The notes under the pieces: generated by a model
The model's database searches: none
Told to the model about the DNA's origin: nothing
The model's input: only the letters and a program-made list of their open reading frames with translations
Source of the DNA: an uncultured Alphaproteobacteria bacterium
GTDB taxonomy: Bacteria > Pseudomonadota > Alphaproteobacteria > HIMB59
Assembly (NCBI GenBank): GCA_902527045.1
Contig: CABZNL010000004.1
Span: forward strand, 1-64,000
Direction of reading: 5' to 3'
DNA: 64,000 nt
Translations under genes and position numbers: made by a program
Shown here: in pieces, positions 48,831 through 57,257 of the stretch
Numbering within the stretch: position 1 is the stretch's first letter
How the letters are laid out: every line of letters starts with the position of its first letter

Positions 48831-49577
48831 ATGAATATCAAGACTTGTTTTGGAATTTCAAGTTGTAAAGGTGGCGTTGGTAAATCCACTGTGGCTTGCA
48901 ATATCGCTATAACTTTAGCGAACCAAGGATACAAAGTTGGCCTTTTAGACGCAGACATATATGGACCTAGTGTCCCAACATTACTTGGCATCGGAGATAA
49001 GGAACCCAAAGTTGAAGATGGGAAGTTTTTGCCCTTTAAAGTATTTGGGATAAAGGCGATGTCGATAGGCTTTCTAGTCAATGAAGAACAAGCAATTGTT
49101 TGGCGAGGACCAATGTTAGCGAAAGGGCTTGATGGTCTTATTAATAAGACAATATGGGGTGATTTAGACTATTTAATTGTTGATTTTCCACCTGGTACTG
49201 GAGATGTGCAAATATCCATGTCTCAAAAACTAAAACTGGATGGAACTCTTATTATTACAACTCCCCAACTGTTATCACTAAAAGATGTCATTAGAGGTAT
49301 CAATATGTTTATCAAGGTGGGTGTTCCAATACTTGGTGTAGTAGAAAACATGTCTTATTTAGAAGAACAAAATAAAAAAAAATATATTTTTGGTGAATCA
49401 AAGACCAAGTCTTTGTTACTAAAAGAAAATATAAATTTAATTGAAGAGCTTCCTTTTAATTTAAATGTCCCTAAAAGTTGTGATGACGGAAAGCCCTATT
49501 GTTTTGATTATAAAGACGACTATTCTTTAAAATTTGAAAATATTACAAACGCAATTACAAAAAAATTTCAAAGTTAA
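48831..49577 (+). CDS. mrp: Mrp/ApbC-type P-loop ATPase, short, without CxxC
   Basis: Iron-sulfur carrier or assembly ATPase family. The 248-residue protein begins directly with the ATPase: deviant Walker A C12-KGGVGKST20, DADIYGPSVPTLLG, VDFPPGTGDVQ. The N-terminal MIP18/DUF59 domain is absent. The CPxC that binds the bridging Fe-S cluster should follow the VENMS motif; here VVENMSYLEEQNKKKYIFG has no cysteine. Cluster carriage of the ApbC type is therefore unlikely without other ligands. Shares TTAA (49574-49577) with the thyX stop. Confidence 0.9.
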   Translation: MNIKTCFGISSCKGGVGKSTVACNIAITLANQGYKVGLLDADIYGPSVPTLLGIGDKEPKVEDGKFLPFKVFGIKAMSIGFLVNEEQAIVWRGPMLAKGLDGLINKTIWGDLDYLIVDFPPGTGDVQISMSQKLKLDGTLIITTPQLLSLKDVIRGINMFIKVGVPILGVVENMSYLEEQNKKKYIFGESKTKSLLLKENINLIEELPFNLNVPKSCDDGKPYCFDYKDDYSLKFENITNAITKKFQS

Positions 49578-50500
49578 GATAGTTTAATATTAAACTTTAC
49601 CTCTAACTCTCTTAGCTCTCTTGGGGATAGCTTGTAATTAGACTTCTTAATTTTTTTATTTGCTAATTTATCTTTAACAATTTTTAAAGCCTCCTTAGAG
49701 AGTTGGAATGAGTCTGAACGGTAATCTTCGAAAGCTTCGTATGTTAAAGGTACCCACTTTTTCAATATTTCAACCATTTTTTCAGCATAAATTTGAATTT
49801 CATACTGAGCATGACTATCTGCTCTTAATCTTAAAAAGTGCATGAGATTATGTAGGTCTACCTTCCAATACCATTGAGTGTAATAATTTAATGGGAGAGT
49901 TGTTCGAGCTAATTCTCTCGCTAGTCCCTCCCCTTCAACATATTCGTCGTTATTCAAAAGTTTACCATTAAGCAAATTTTGATAATCGTCATAAAGTTGC
50001 TCCGAATTCTTTTGAATTAAATCTTGAGCCTGCTTTGCAAATTTTTTATCTAAAGTATTTGATCTTCCTTGTTTGTTTGTAGTCGATTGAGATCCTAGTT
50101 GATCCATTTCTGGAACATAAAATTCTTTATCTAGTACTGAGTATCTTGCAGAGTATTCATTTACATTTGCAGTTCTGTGTCTAATCCATTGTCTTGCAAC
50201 AAAAATAGGAAGTTTGATATGAAATTTAATTTCACACATCTCAAAGGGAGTTGTATGCCAATGACTAAGTAAATACCTAATGAGACCCCTGTCTTCACGT
50301 AATTTTTTTGTTCCTTCTCCATAAGATACTCTTGCCGCTTGGACAATAGACTGATCAGTTCCCATATAGTCAATAACTCTAATAAAGCCATGGTCTAATA
50401 TAGGTATTTGCTTATATAATATTTTTTCTAGAGCAGACGATGTAGCTCTGGTGGTTTTAAAATCTTTGAATATTGGCACTTTAGTGATTTTTTTCTTCAT
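49574..50500 (-). CDS. thyX: Flavin-dependent thymidylate synthase ThyX
   Basis: Makes dTMP from dUMP with FAD, NADPH and methylene-THF, replacing ThyA. The 308-residue protein has the ThyX motif R107-H-R-x7-S117 (RHRTANVNEYS), followed by ARYSVLDKEFY, then YEGEGLAREL-like VEGEGLARELARTTLP and LHNLMHFLRLRADSHAQYEIQ. No thyA is in the window. Common in AT-rich marine alphaproteobacteria. Confidence 0.96.
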   Translation of the reverse strand: MKKKITKVPIFKDFKTTRATSSALEKILYKQIPILDHGFIRVIDYMGTDQSIVQAARVSYGEGTKKLREDRGLIRYLLSHWHTTPFEMCEIKFHIKLPIFVARQWIRHRTANVNEYSARYSVLDKEFYVPEMDQLGSQSTTNKQGRSNTLDKKFAKQAQDLIQKNSEQLYDDYQNLLNGKLLNNDEYVEGEGLARELARTTLPLNYYTQWYWKVDLHNLMHFLRLRADSHAQYEIQIYAEKMVEILKKWVPLTYEAFEDYRSDSFQLSKEALKIVKDKLANKKIKKSNYKLSPRELRELEVKFNIKLS

Positions 50501-50559
50501 AGATGTTTAAAGGATTCATTTATTAGACTATATTATCTTAGTTGTTTATCAACTATAGC

Positions 50560-50803
50560 AATAAACGCTGTATGTAATAGGTGTATCGGACTCGGGGGCG
50601 GTACCCGACACCTCCACCATAAAATTTTTATGGGGGTGATATAGGTTTGACGTGCTCTGAAGGATATAGTTTTTGCTCGTTGTAAGCGTTTCTTCGATAT
50701 AGAAACTTAAAATAATTGCTAACGATAATGAATTAGCACTCGCTGCTTAATATAATTAGGTAAGCGCGGCTTTGGGGCGGCCGGGCAACAGAACGCCCCT
50801 CTT
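50560..50803 (+). ncRNA. ssrA: tmRNA, circularly permuted two-piece form
   Basis: The acceptor piece comes first and ends with encoded CCA at 50617-50619; the coding piece starts at 50632. Their ends form a 7-bp acceptor stem (GGGGGUG with CACCUCC) that includes the G3-U70 wobble needed for alanine charging. The T stem is TCGGG/CCCGA, enclosing a GGCGGTA loop in place of the usual TTCRA loop. The 12-base stretch between the pieces is presumably removed in maturation. The tag frame is at 50718-50750, and a GC hairpin or pseudoknot strand pair (GGGGCG 50774-50779, CGCCCC 50794-50799) lies near the 3' end. The 5' and 3' ends are estimates. Confidence 0.93.
50718..50750 (+). other. tmRNA proteolysis tag reading frame
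   Basis: Resume codon GCT at 50718 starts ANDNELALAA followed by TAA at 50748-50750. The AANDN-like start and LALAA end are typical of alphaproteobacterial SsrA tags, which direct stalled products to ClpXP and related proteases. Confidence 0.93.
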
Positions 50804-50820
50804 ATTAAATTTGTAATCTT

Positions 50821-51012
50821 TTATAGAGTAATTTTGTATGTCCTGGAGTCTTTCTGATCACTGATATCAATTATGTTAAATTTACTTGTTTTTTCTATCT
50901 TTACGCCTTTAGAAGTAACAAATGATTTCATTTTTTTTACTTCACCCTCTGACATTTTTCTTTGATATTTAAGTGTATGACTTTTGGAACCAATTTTAAA
51001 AATAGTTTTCAT
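50821..51012 (-). CDS. Small basic protein of unknown function, 63 residues
   Basis: An ATG-started frame of 63 codons with 17 or so Lys/Arg residues, a predicted mix of beta and alpha segments and no membrane helix or cysteine. Opens MKTIFKIGSKSHTLKYQRK and ends in RTYKITL. No ribosome binding site is seen before the ATG and no family is recognised. It converges on ssrA. In DNA this AT-rich a frame of this size can arise by chance, so the call is tentative. Confidence 0.4.
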   Translation of the reverse strand: MKTIFKIGSKSHTLKYQRKMSEGEVKKMKSFVTSKGVKIEKTSKFNIIDISDQKDSRTYKITL

Positions 51013-51108
51013 ATATTTATTACGATTTAAATTAGATTATTAGATGATAAACGATAATTTATATCAAAAATATTTTATTAAAATTAAATATGATTTTTTA
51101 ACATAATA

Positions 51109-51136
51109 TTGAAATTAAAATATTTTAAATCATAAT
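51109..51136 (+). promoter_or_regulatory. Promoter of the three-gene small-protein operon
   Basis: TTGAAA (51109-51114) and CATAAT (51131-51136) stand 16 bp apart, each one or two bases from the sigma-70 consensus. Transcription starting near 51143 would give a leader of about 19 bases that contains the AAGGAGG ribosome binding site. It sits in the 149-bp gap 51013-51161, one of the few sizeable gaps of the window, whose remainder is plain AT-rich DNA. Confidence 0.5.
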
Positions 51137-51146
51137 AGAGAGAAAT

Positions 51147-51153
51147 AAGGAGG
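51147..51153 (+). promoter_or_regulatory. Full-consensus ribosome binding site
   Basis: AAGGAGG lies 8 bases ahead of ATG 51162. Most genes in this window have weak or no Shine-Dalgarno sequence, so a perfect one marks an unusually well translated gene. The next two genes also have good sites: AAGGA at 51463-51467 and AAGGAG at 51839-51844. Confidence 0.8.
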
Positions 51154-51161
51154 AATTTTTT

Positions 51162-51461
51162 ATGGAAAAAATGATGTTAGCTATTGGTAAATTTAAAGAG
51201 GGTGAAGGTAAATTTGAAAAATTTATGGCTTTTTTTCAATCTGAAGAGGGGATGGCAATGAGGAAAGCTGCAGCACATGTCGAAAAAACAGTTCCTGGAA
51301 TTTTGCCTGATAAGAGCGGAATTATGTTTAAAGTTCATGTTCATAATGAAGAGGAAATGATGGGAATCGTTAAAGGAACCAATCCTGTAATGAAACCTAT
51401 TTACGATGAATGTATTCAAAGTATAGAATTATTTGAATTAACTTCAGTCGATATTACGTAA
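51162..51461 (+). CDS. Small uncharacterised protein, possibly dimeric alpha/beta-barrel fold
   Basis: A 99-residue soluble protein, no signal peptide. The pattern of an N-terminal strand (MLAIGKFKEG), a helix with EKFMAFFQSEEGMAMRKAA, strand GIMFKVHVHN, helix and final strand IELFELTSV resembles antibiotic-biosynthesis-monooxygenase or related dimeric ferredoxin-like folds; this is fold-level guesswork. Methionine content is high (eleven, near one in nine). Preceded by the strongest promoter and ribosome binding site in the window and followed closely by a cupin and a SnoaL-like gene, so it is probably an abundant cytosolic protein working with them. Confidence 0.8.
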   Translation: MEKMMLAIGKFKEGEGKFEKFMAFFQSEEGMAMRKAAAHVEKTVPGILPDKSGIMFKVHVHNEEEMMGIVKGTNPVMKPIYDECIQSIELFELTSVDIT

Positions 51462-51474
51462 AAAGGATGATTTG

Positions 51475-51822
51475 ATGGGAATAGAAATAAAAGATTTCAA
51501 TAATCCAGATGATCAAAATAACAACTTTAATAATGCAACTGTAGATGTTGTTAAGGTTGGTGATCAAAGAATGATGAGGATCACTGCTAAGCCTGGTTGG
51601 AAGTGGTCAAATGATGTAAAGCCACATGTTGGCACAGAAAGTTGTCAAACAAAACATTTAGGTTATATTGCATCTGGTTCTGTTTGTGTACGTATGGATG
51701 ATGGAACAGAAGCAACTTACTCTTCAGGTCAAGCTTACTCAATTGATCCAGGTCATGACGGATGGGTAGTCGGTAATGAAACTGCTGTTATGATAGAGTT
51801 TCATGGAGCTTGGGGAGAATAA
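51475..51822 (+). CDS. Single-domain cupin
   Basis: I use ATG 51475 (115 residues) in place of a TTG three bases earlier, because AAGGA at 51463-51467 is well spaced from it. The beta-barrel has putative metal ligands in DVKPHVGTESCQTKHLGYI (two His) and DPGHDGWVVG (His), near a GSVCVRMDDGTEATYSSGQAY turn. The PxGWKWSNDVKP and GHDGWVVGNE motifs belong to a widespread small cupin group of unknown substrate. Starts 13 bp after the stop of the preceding gene. Confidence 0.88.
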   Translation: MGIEIKDFNNPDDQNNNFNNATVDVVKVGDQRMMRITAKPGWKWSNDVKPHVGTESCQTKHLGYIASGSVCVRMDDGTEATYSSGQAYSIDPGHDGWVVGNETAVMIEFHGAWGE

Positions 51823-51850
51823 CTGAGATTAATAATTTAAGGAGAAATAA

Positions 51851-52174
51851 ATGTCTTTATTAGAAAAATACAACGAAGTTTTTATGAACAAAGATGAAGC
51901 TGGAATGAATGAGGTGCTTCATGATGATTACAAGTTCACAATGCATGCTTCAGGAAATGTTTTAAGTAAGCAAGATGTCATAAAGTGGGCAATGAGCGAT
52001 GATATCAATAGAGAAAAAGTTCGAATTATTTATGAAAATGATGAAATTGGAATTGAACATTCTTTTGTGACTTTTTCAGATGGAAATAAACAAGCTGTGA
52101 TGGCCGTGTTCACTTTTAAAGATGGTAAAATTTTCTCTTTAGAAACAGGTGCCACCAATATGCCAAAAGCTTAA
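51851..52174 (+). CDS. SnoaL-like (NTF2-fold) protein
   Basis: A 107-residue protein opening SLLEKYNEVFMNKDEAGMNEV followed by LHDDYKFTMHASG, the usual start of SnoaL/NTF2-like cone folds, and AVMAVFTFKDGKIFSLETGA near the end. These folds host small-molecule isomerases and hydrolases, or are binding proteins. It has its own AAGGAG site and lies 28 bp after the cupin gene. The stop overlaps the end of the convergent pyrophosphohydrolase gene by four bases. Confidence 0.85.
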   Translation: MSLLEKYNEVFMNKDEAGMNEVLHDDYKFTMHASGNVLSKQDVIKWAMSDDINREKVRIIYENDEIGIEHSFVTFSDGNKQAVMAVFTFKDGKIFSLETGATNMPKA

Positions 52175-52542
52175 TCAATAAATTTTAAAAGGTCCGGTTT
52201 AAAATAATTCGGGCCTTTCATTACTTTTCCAGAGTCATTATAAATAGGTTTTCCGTCTTCACCTAATTTGCTCATGTTGGAGTTTTGGACTTCATCAAAG
52301 CATTTATCTAAATCAATACCAAAAGCATGGCCAGCTCCATAAGTAACATAAAGTATGTCCGTTAATGCATCAGCTACCTCAAGTAAGTTTTTATCATTCA
52401 TTGCTTGGGTTAATTCCTCTAATTCTTCTTTAATAAGGTCAATTCTTAATTTGTTTGTCTTTGCATCACTTAATTCAGCTTTGTCCTTTACTTCTTGACC
52501 ATAAGTATTCATGAATAACTTCACTTTTTCAAAATTTGTCAT
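52171..52542 (-). CDS. MazG-like nucleotide pyrophosphohydrolase
   Basis: A 123-residue all-alpha NTP pyrophosphohydrolase with the metal motifs EExxE (IKEELEELTQ) and ExxD (EVADALTDILYV), the pattern of the MazG/HisE superfamily. It likely removes aberrant nucleotides; it is not HisE judged from the surrounding sequence (AGHAFGIDLDKCFDEVQNSNMSK, typical of stand-alone integron-type or PRA-PH-like MazG proteins). A good GAGGAG ribosome site precedes the ATG. Convergent with the SnoaL-like gene. Confidence 0.87.
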   Translation of the reverse strand: MTNFEKVKLFMNTYGQEVKDKAELSDAKTNKLRIDLIKEELEELTQAMNDKNLLEVADALTDILYVTYGAGHAFGIDLDKCFDEVQNSNMSKLGEDGKPIYNDSGKVMKGPNYFKPDLLKFID

Positions 52543-52618
52543 ATAGAACTCCTCTATCCTATAATAACTAATTTTTACTAGTAAAAAGAAATTATTTATA
52601 ATAAGAATTATCCGCTAC

Positions 52619-52694
<76 letters not shown>

Positions 52695-52704
52695 CTTCTT
52701 AATA

Positions 52705-53832
52705 TTATTGAAGATTTAACTCATCAATTGAACGATCGTTTCTGGACCTACTCAATTCTAAAAGTCCACCCCTAGTGTAGCCATAAACATTAGTTATGCT
52801 CAAATCATCTCTAAATTCGTTTTTTAACATACCAACAAGTTTTCTAAGTGTATTTTGATCGCTTGCTACTGGGTCAATTACAACTTTTCCAGATATATTT
52901 TTTAATTTGATGAGCTTAGAAATTAATTGAATAGCCTCTCTGTTAGTATCAAATCTTTTTGCAGAACCAGTATTTACATCAATTGCAGTAAGTGCATCTG
53001 TTTTACCAATCATGATATTGCCTCCACTTGGTAGATCGTAGTTATGGCCAATCAAATAATCAATTTTCTCTCCTAAATTAAACACTTCTTCAATTTGTTC
53101 ATTTGACATTTCTTCACATAAATTTGCAAAAGTTGAATCTAGCTTTTCATCCCAGTTTTTAACTCTTTCAAATCGATCATTATCACTAAAAATAATTTGA
53201 TCGGTGTTTTTGTCTGAGTAATCACAAACAAAATTTTGATCAAAGTAGGTATTTTGAAAAACAAGGCCCTCTTCGCTTAATTCTTTTGCATTTAACTCAA
53301 TCTCTTTCCATTGATTATTTAAATCATTCAACTCTGATTGAGCTATTTCAATATTTTCTGGAATAAGATTGTGTCTGGCTATTAGTCCCACTTCAGACTC
53401 GCTTAAAGCATCCATAATTTTATCTTGTTGATTTGTATCTAAGTTTTTTCTAGTTCTTCTACTTAAAATAATTTCATCACCATAAGGCAACAAATTTATA
53501 AATTTTCCTGTTAGAATCACGTTGTTTGTGAAAAGATGGACTTTATCTTTGGATCCTATGCTTCTAACTTGAAGTAATAATGATTGTCCTTCATGTGCTT
53601 TATCCCCATTGGGAAAGTTAATTCTTTTAAAAAAACCTCTCTGGTCTCCGCTGCCATAAGAGACAAAAGCTCCACTATCGTTGGGTAAAATTTCTGAAAT
53701 TTTTACTTTATAGATATCACCGATTTGAACATCTTCGTTGGGTTGAAAGCGAATATTAACCAATTCCCCTTCATTTAGTTTAACTCCACACTTGAAATTT
53801 TTGTAGTTTGTAACAATAAGTTTTGTAGACAT
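52705..53832 (-). CDS. rng: Ribonuclease E/G, short form
   Basis: Endoribonuclease for rRNA and mRNA processing. The 375-residue protein has an S1-like N-terminal part (GDIYKVKISEILPNDSGAFVS, with QRGFFKR), the RNase H-like fold, and the catalytic aspartates in ALTAIDVNTGSAK and GKVVIDPVAS. It ends before the Zn-link cysteines and C-terminal domain of E. coli RNase G (489 residues). Short RNase E/G copies are common beside infA in alphaproteobacteria. An AAGGAG site precedes the ATG by 8 bases. Confidence 0.92.
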   Translation of the reverse strand: MSTKLIVTNYKNFKCGVKLNEGELVNIRFQPNEDVQIGDIYKVKISEILPNDSGAFVSYGSGDQRGFFKRINFPNGDKAHEGQSLLLQVRSIGSKDKVHLFTNNVILTGKFINLLPYGDEIILSRRTRKNLDTNQQDKIMDALSESEVGLIARHNLIPENIEIAQSELNDLNNQWKEIELNAKELSEEGLVFQNTYFDQNFVCDYSDKNTDQIIFSDNDRFERVKNWDEKLDSTFANLCEEMSNEQIEEVFNLGEKIDYLIGHNYDLPSGGNIMIGKTDALTAIDVNTGSAKRFDTNREAIQLISKLIKLKNISGKVVIDPVASDQNTLRKLVGMLKNEFRDDLSITNVYGYTRGGLLELSRSRNDRSIDELNLQ

Positions 53833-53860
53833 GGCATTACTCCTTTTAAAAAATTATTCA

Positions 53861-54082
53861 TTAGTTCTTTGACCTAAATGTAATTCTGCCCTTAGTTAAA
53901 TCATATGGTGTCATTTCAACTGTTACTCGGTCTCCTGCAAGCACTCTAATCCTATTTTTTCTCATTTTTCCAGACGTATGGGCTATGACTTCGTGGTCAT
54001 TATCTAGCTTAACTTTAAACATAGCATTTGGAAGTAGCTCTGAAACTACACCTTGAAATTCTATTGCATCTTCTTTGGACAT
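53861..54082 (-). CDS. infA: Translation initiation factor IF-1
   Basis: A 73-residue S1-fold protein that binds the ribosomal A site in initiation. [20 protein letters not shown], followed by [30 protein letters not shown], is unmistakable. It lies 28 bp before rng and 11 bp after hisD, so the his-infA-rng order of alphaproteobacteria is kept, although the maf gene often found between infA and rng is missing. Confidence 0.98.
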   Translation of the reverse strand: MSKEDAIEFQGVVSELLPNAMFKVKLDNDHEVIAHTSGKMRKNRIRVLAGDRVTVEMTPYDLTKGRITFRSKN

Positions 54083-54093
54083 GTTGATGTATC

Positions 54094-55365
54094 TTATGTT
54101 TTGATCTTTCTAATTTCAACTGATAAAGCGTGTGCCTCTAAACCTTCTTGTCTTGCAAGATTGATTGTCGGCTTTGCAATTTTCTTAAGAGTTTTATTGC
54201 CAGACTTAATAAAAACTGTTTTTTTTGTATAATCTTCGACGCCTAAACCAGATGCAAATTTAGCAGTTTGATCTGTAGGTAGTACATGGTTAGTTCCTAT
54301 AGTATAATCTCCAAGCGCTACAGGAGATTTTTCTCCTAAAAAAACAGATCCGGCATTTATTATATTTTTTAATATATTTTTGTTAAATTTTTCGTGGATG
54401 TGGAGATGTTCTGGAGCAATAAAATTTGAAATTTCAAATATTTCTTTTTGACTCTTAGCTAAAATTAAGTAGCAATTATTTTTAATAGATCGATCAACAT
54501 TTTTTAATTTTGTCTCTTTCATTATGCTTTGAAGTTCATTTTTTATTTTCAATAAAATACTTTTAGTTTTAGCTATAACATAGGTTTTTGCATTAGGATC
54601 ATGTTCACCTTGTGCGAGAACATCATAAGCTATCCATGAGGGATTTGATTTATTATTTGCTATCACTAAAACTTCTGATGGTCCTGCTGGTAAATCTATC
54701 CCAATAAATCCAAATAATTGTTTTTTTGCTTCAGCTACATATTGGTTTCCAGGACCAAATACTTTATCAGCTTTTTTTATTAACTTAGTGCCAAAAGCAA
54801 ACGCTGCAATCGCCTGAGCTCCACCTACATTGTAGACTTTATTTACTCCACATAAATAAGCAGCAGCTAAAGTTAGTTTTGATGTTTCACCATTTTGGGA
54901 GGGAACGCAGATCATTATATTAGGAACCTTGGCTATTTTTGCAGGTATAGCTGTCATTAAAACTGTTGAGGGATAAGACGCTAGCCCACCAGGAATGTAT
55001 AAGCCAACATTTTCAATTGGATTCCATTGAATATAAAATTTTGAGTCGATTTGATCTCTAAAGGAATATGAAAATTTTTTTTGTTTTGAGTGATAATAGT
55101 GAATTCTTTTATAGGCTAATTTAAGTGCTTTTTTACTATCTTTTGATATAGAATTATATGCTTCCTTTAGTGTTTTTTGGCTTATTTCTATGTTATTTAA
55201 AGTTGCCTTTTTATTTTCAAACTTTCTGACATACTTTATTAAAGCTTGATCTTTATTTTTTTTTATATCCTTTATGATATTTTTGACAGTACCACTGACT
55301 GTTGTATTTACATTTGAAGATGAGCTGAGATTTTGAAAAATCCATTTTTTACTAACAATTCTCAT
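54094..55365 (-). CDS. hisD: Histidinol dehydrogenase
   Basis: Last two oxidations of histidine synthesis, NAD- and zinc-dependent. The 423-residue protein shows [45 protein letters not shown], ending in APEHLHIH and [20 protein letters not shown], which include the zinc and catalytic residues. Starts one base into the hisG stop (TAATG), so the two his genes are coupled. Confidence 0.97.
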   Translation of the reverse strand: MRIVSKKWIFQNLSSSSNVNTTVSGTVKNIIKDIKKNKDQALIKYVRKFENKKATLNNIEISQKTLKEAYNSISKDSKKALKLAYKRIHYYHSKQKKFSYSFRDQIDSKFYIQWNPIENVGLYIPGGLASYPSTVLMTAIPAKIAKVPNIMICVPSQNGETSKLTLAAAYLCGVNKVYNVGGAQAIAAFAFGTKLIKKADKVFGPGNQYVAEAKKQLFGFIGIDLPAGPSEVLVIANNKSNPSWIAYDVLAQGEHDPNAKTYVIAKTKSILLKIKNELQSIMKETKLKNVDRSIKNNCYLILAKSQKEIFEISNFIAPEHLHIHEKFNKNILKNIINAGSVFLGEKSPVALGDYTIGTNHVLPTDQTAKFASGLGVEDYTKKTVFIKSGNKTLKKIAKPTINLARQEGLEAHALSVEIRKIKT

Positions 55366-56000
55366 TATAAACCTTTTGTAATTAGTTTTTTTATAAATTT
55401 TTTCTTTAAATCATAGGCAAAATAACTGCTTATGATGATAGTTGAGATATCATTATTAATGATTACATTTTCATAAAGTTGATTGTCTTTAAGAGTCTTT
55501 CCAGATTGTACAAGATCTAAAATAAAATCAGCAATTCCATATTTTACTGCAAGCTCTATAGAACCATTTAATTTTATTGTTTCAGTTTGTATGTTTAAAT
55601 CTCTAAAGTAGTTTTCAGAAATATTTTGAAATTTTGTTGCAACTTTAAATATTTTCTTCTCTGAAAAATTAACTTCTTTTTTATCTGACGCTATTGATAT
55701 TCTGCACTTTCCTATATTAGTTTTCTTTAGTAGAACAATATTTTGTGAACTATTTTCTAGAATATCATCGTATCCAACAAATCCAATATCTGCTGCCCCT
55801 AACATAATATAAGATCTAATATCTGAGGGTTTTAACTTTATGACTTTTATCTCTTTGAAATTTGTATCAAAAGTTAATTTCCTTACATTCTCGTTAAAAA
55901 AAGGTTGTTCTATTATTACACCTCTTTTAGATAGATATTTTACAACCTTTCCTTCCAGTCTTCCTTTGGGACAAGCAATAGTTAAATTTTGATTATTCAT
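55365..56000 (-). CDS. hisG: ATP phosphoribosyltransferase, short form
   Basis: Starts histidine synthesis by joining ATP and PRPP. At 211 residues it is the short form, which lacks the C-terminal regulatory domain and normally depends on HisZ. Visible segments: IACPKGRLEGKVVKYL at the start, DIGFVGYDDIL, and the PRPP loop region ELAVKYGIADFILDLVQSGKTL. No hisZ is in the window; it should be elsewhere. Stop and start overlap with hisD by one base, and with murA by four. Confidence 0.94.
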   Translation of the reverse strand: MNNQNLTIACPKGRLEGKVVKYLSKRGVIIEQPFFNENVRKLTFDTNFKEIKVIKLKPSDIRSYIMLGAADIGFVGYDDILENSSQNIVLLKKTNIGKCRISIASDKKEVNFSEKKIFKVATKFQNISENYFRDLNIQTETIKLNGSIELAVKYGIADFILDLVQSGKTLKDNQLYENVIINNDISTIIISSYFAYDLKKKFIKKLITKGL

Positions 56001-57253
56001 TTTTTTCTAAATATGTTTACGCCACATTTTTTTAATTTTAAATCAAAATCTTCATACCCTCTGTCTAAGTGGTAAATTCTATTTATTACAGTTGTGCCTT
56101 TAGACATCATTGCAGCTATTATAAGAGAAAAGCTAGCCCTAATATCAGTTGCCATCACTTCAGCGCCAAATAAATTCAAGGTTTTATGTATTGTCACTGT
56201 TTTTCCAATAATTGATAAATTGGCTCCAAATCTTCTAAGTTCTGGAATGTGAATAAATCTATTTTCAAATATATTTTCAATTACTCTAGATTTTATAGCA
56301 GATTTAAGTTGCGTTGCTATGAGTTGGGCTTGTAAGTCTGTAGGGTATCCAGGAAATTCTTTAGTAGAAATTTTTTTAATTGGTTTAAGTTTTTTACAAT
56401 AAAATTCATAAGATGATTTAGATATCTTTTTTATTTTTAGCCCCATGTCTTGATAAATTTTTAAAGGAAAAGTTAAGTCATCTGGATTAAAGTTATTTAA
56501 TCTAAGCCTCCCTTTGGTTGCCATGGTAGCTAAAATATAGGAACCTGCCTCAATCCTGTCAGAAATGACTTTATAATCTTCAAGGTTCAATTCTTCAGCA
56601 CCCTTAATAGTAATTGTTCTGTTTTTTACTTTTATATTAGCTCCACATGTGTTCAGAAAATTTATAAGATCAATTACTTCAGGCTCGATAGCACAATTTT
56701 TTAATTTACTAATACCATCTGCTAAAGTAGCTGCCATTAAGATATTTTGAGTAGCTCCAACACTTATTTTTGGAAATTTGTGATTAATTGAGTTTAGTTT
56801 ATCTTTTTTTCTCTCTGCTATCACATAGCCATTTTTAATTAAAATTTTAATGCCCATTTTCGTTAAAGCATCTAAGTGTAAATCAATTCCTCTAGTGCCA
56901 ATTGAGCAACCACCTGGAAGTGCTATTTTAAATTTTTTATATCTTGAAATAGCAGGTCCTAAAATAACAATAGAGGCTCTCATTTGACGAACATATTCAT
57001 AATCAGCAGATTTTTTTTTAATGGCAGAACTCTTTACTACAAATGTATTTTTTTGAAAATCAACACGACATCCTAAATCTTTTAAAATTGAAGCTAAGAA
57101 TCTTGTATCTCTGAGATTAGGTATGTTGTTAATAAAGCAATTACCCTTGGACAACAAAGTAGATATCATAATGGGTAACGAGGCATTCTTGGAGCCTGAG
57201 ATATTAATCTGTCCTTTTAAGGTTGAAGGACCTTGTATGACTACAGTTTGCAT
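55997..57253 (-). CDS. murA: UDP-N-acetylglucosamine 1-carboxyvinyltransferase
   Basis: First committed step of peptidoglycan synthesis: adds enolpyruvate from PEP to UDP-GlcNAc. The 418-residue protein has K22-N23 (SGSKNASLP), the catalytic C116 in ALPGGCSIGTRGIDLH (the fosfomycin target, which is present), and the EFPGYPTDLQAQ segment. Lies 4 bp after a tiny basic ORF and overlaps hisG, as in other alphaproteobacteria. Confidence 0.97.
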   Translation of the reverse strand: MQTVVIQGPSTLKGQINISGSKNASLPIMISTLLSKGNCFINNIPNLRDTRFLASILKDLGCRVDFQKNTFVVKSSAIKKKSADYEYVRQMRASIVILGPAISRYKKFKIALPGGCSIGTRGIDLHLDALTKMGIKILIKNGYVIAERKKDKLNSINHKFPKISVGATQNILMAATLADGISKLKNCAIEPEVIDLINFLNTCGANIKVKNRTITIKGAEELNLEDYKVISDRIEAGSYILATMATKGRLRLNNFNPDDLTFPLKIYQDMGLKIKKISKSSYEFYCKKLKPIKKISTKEFPGYPTDLQAQLIATQLKSAIKSRVIENIFENRFIHIPELRRFGANLSIIGKTVTIHKTLNLFGAEVMATDIRASFSLIIAAMMSKGTTVINRIYHLDRGYEDFDLKLKKCGVNIFRKK

Positions 57254-57257
57254 AAAT

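Noticed and set aside
48824..49081. 85-codon frame opposite mrp
   Set aside because: Antisense to the Walker A region and the divergent hflK/mrp gap.
50161..50391. 76-codon minus-strand frame within thyX in another frame
   Set aside because: ThyX motifs use the other frame; shadow.
50774..50799. GC hairpin at the ssrA 3' end as a simple terminator
   Set aside because: No T-run follows; pseudoknot-like spacing fits better as part of the tmRNA.
51177..51419. 80-codon frame opposite the first gene of the small operon
   Set aside because: The plus-strand gene has a promoter and full ribosome site; the antisense frame has neither.
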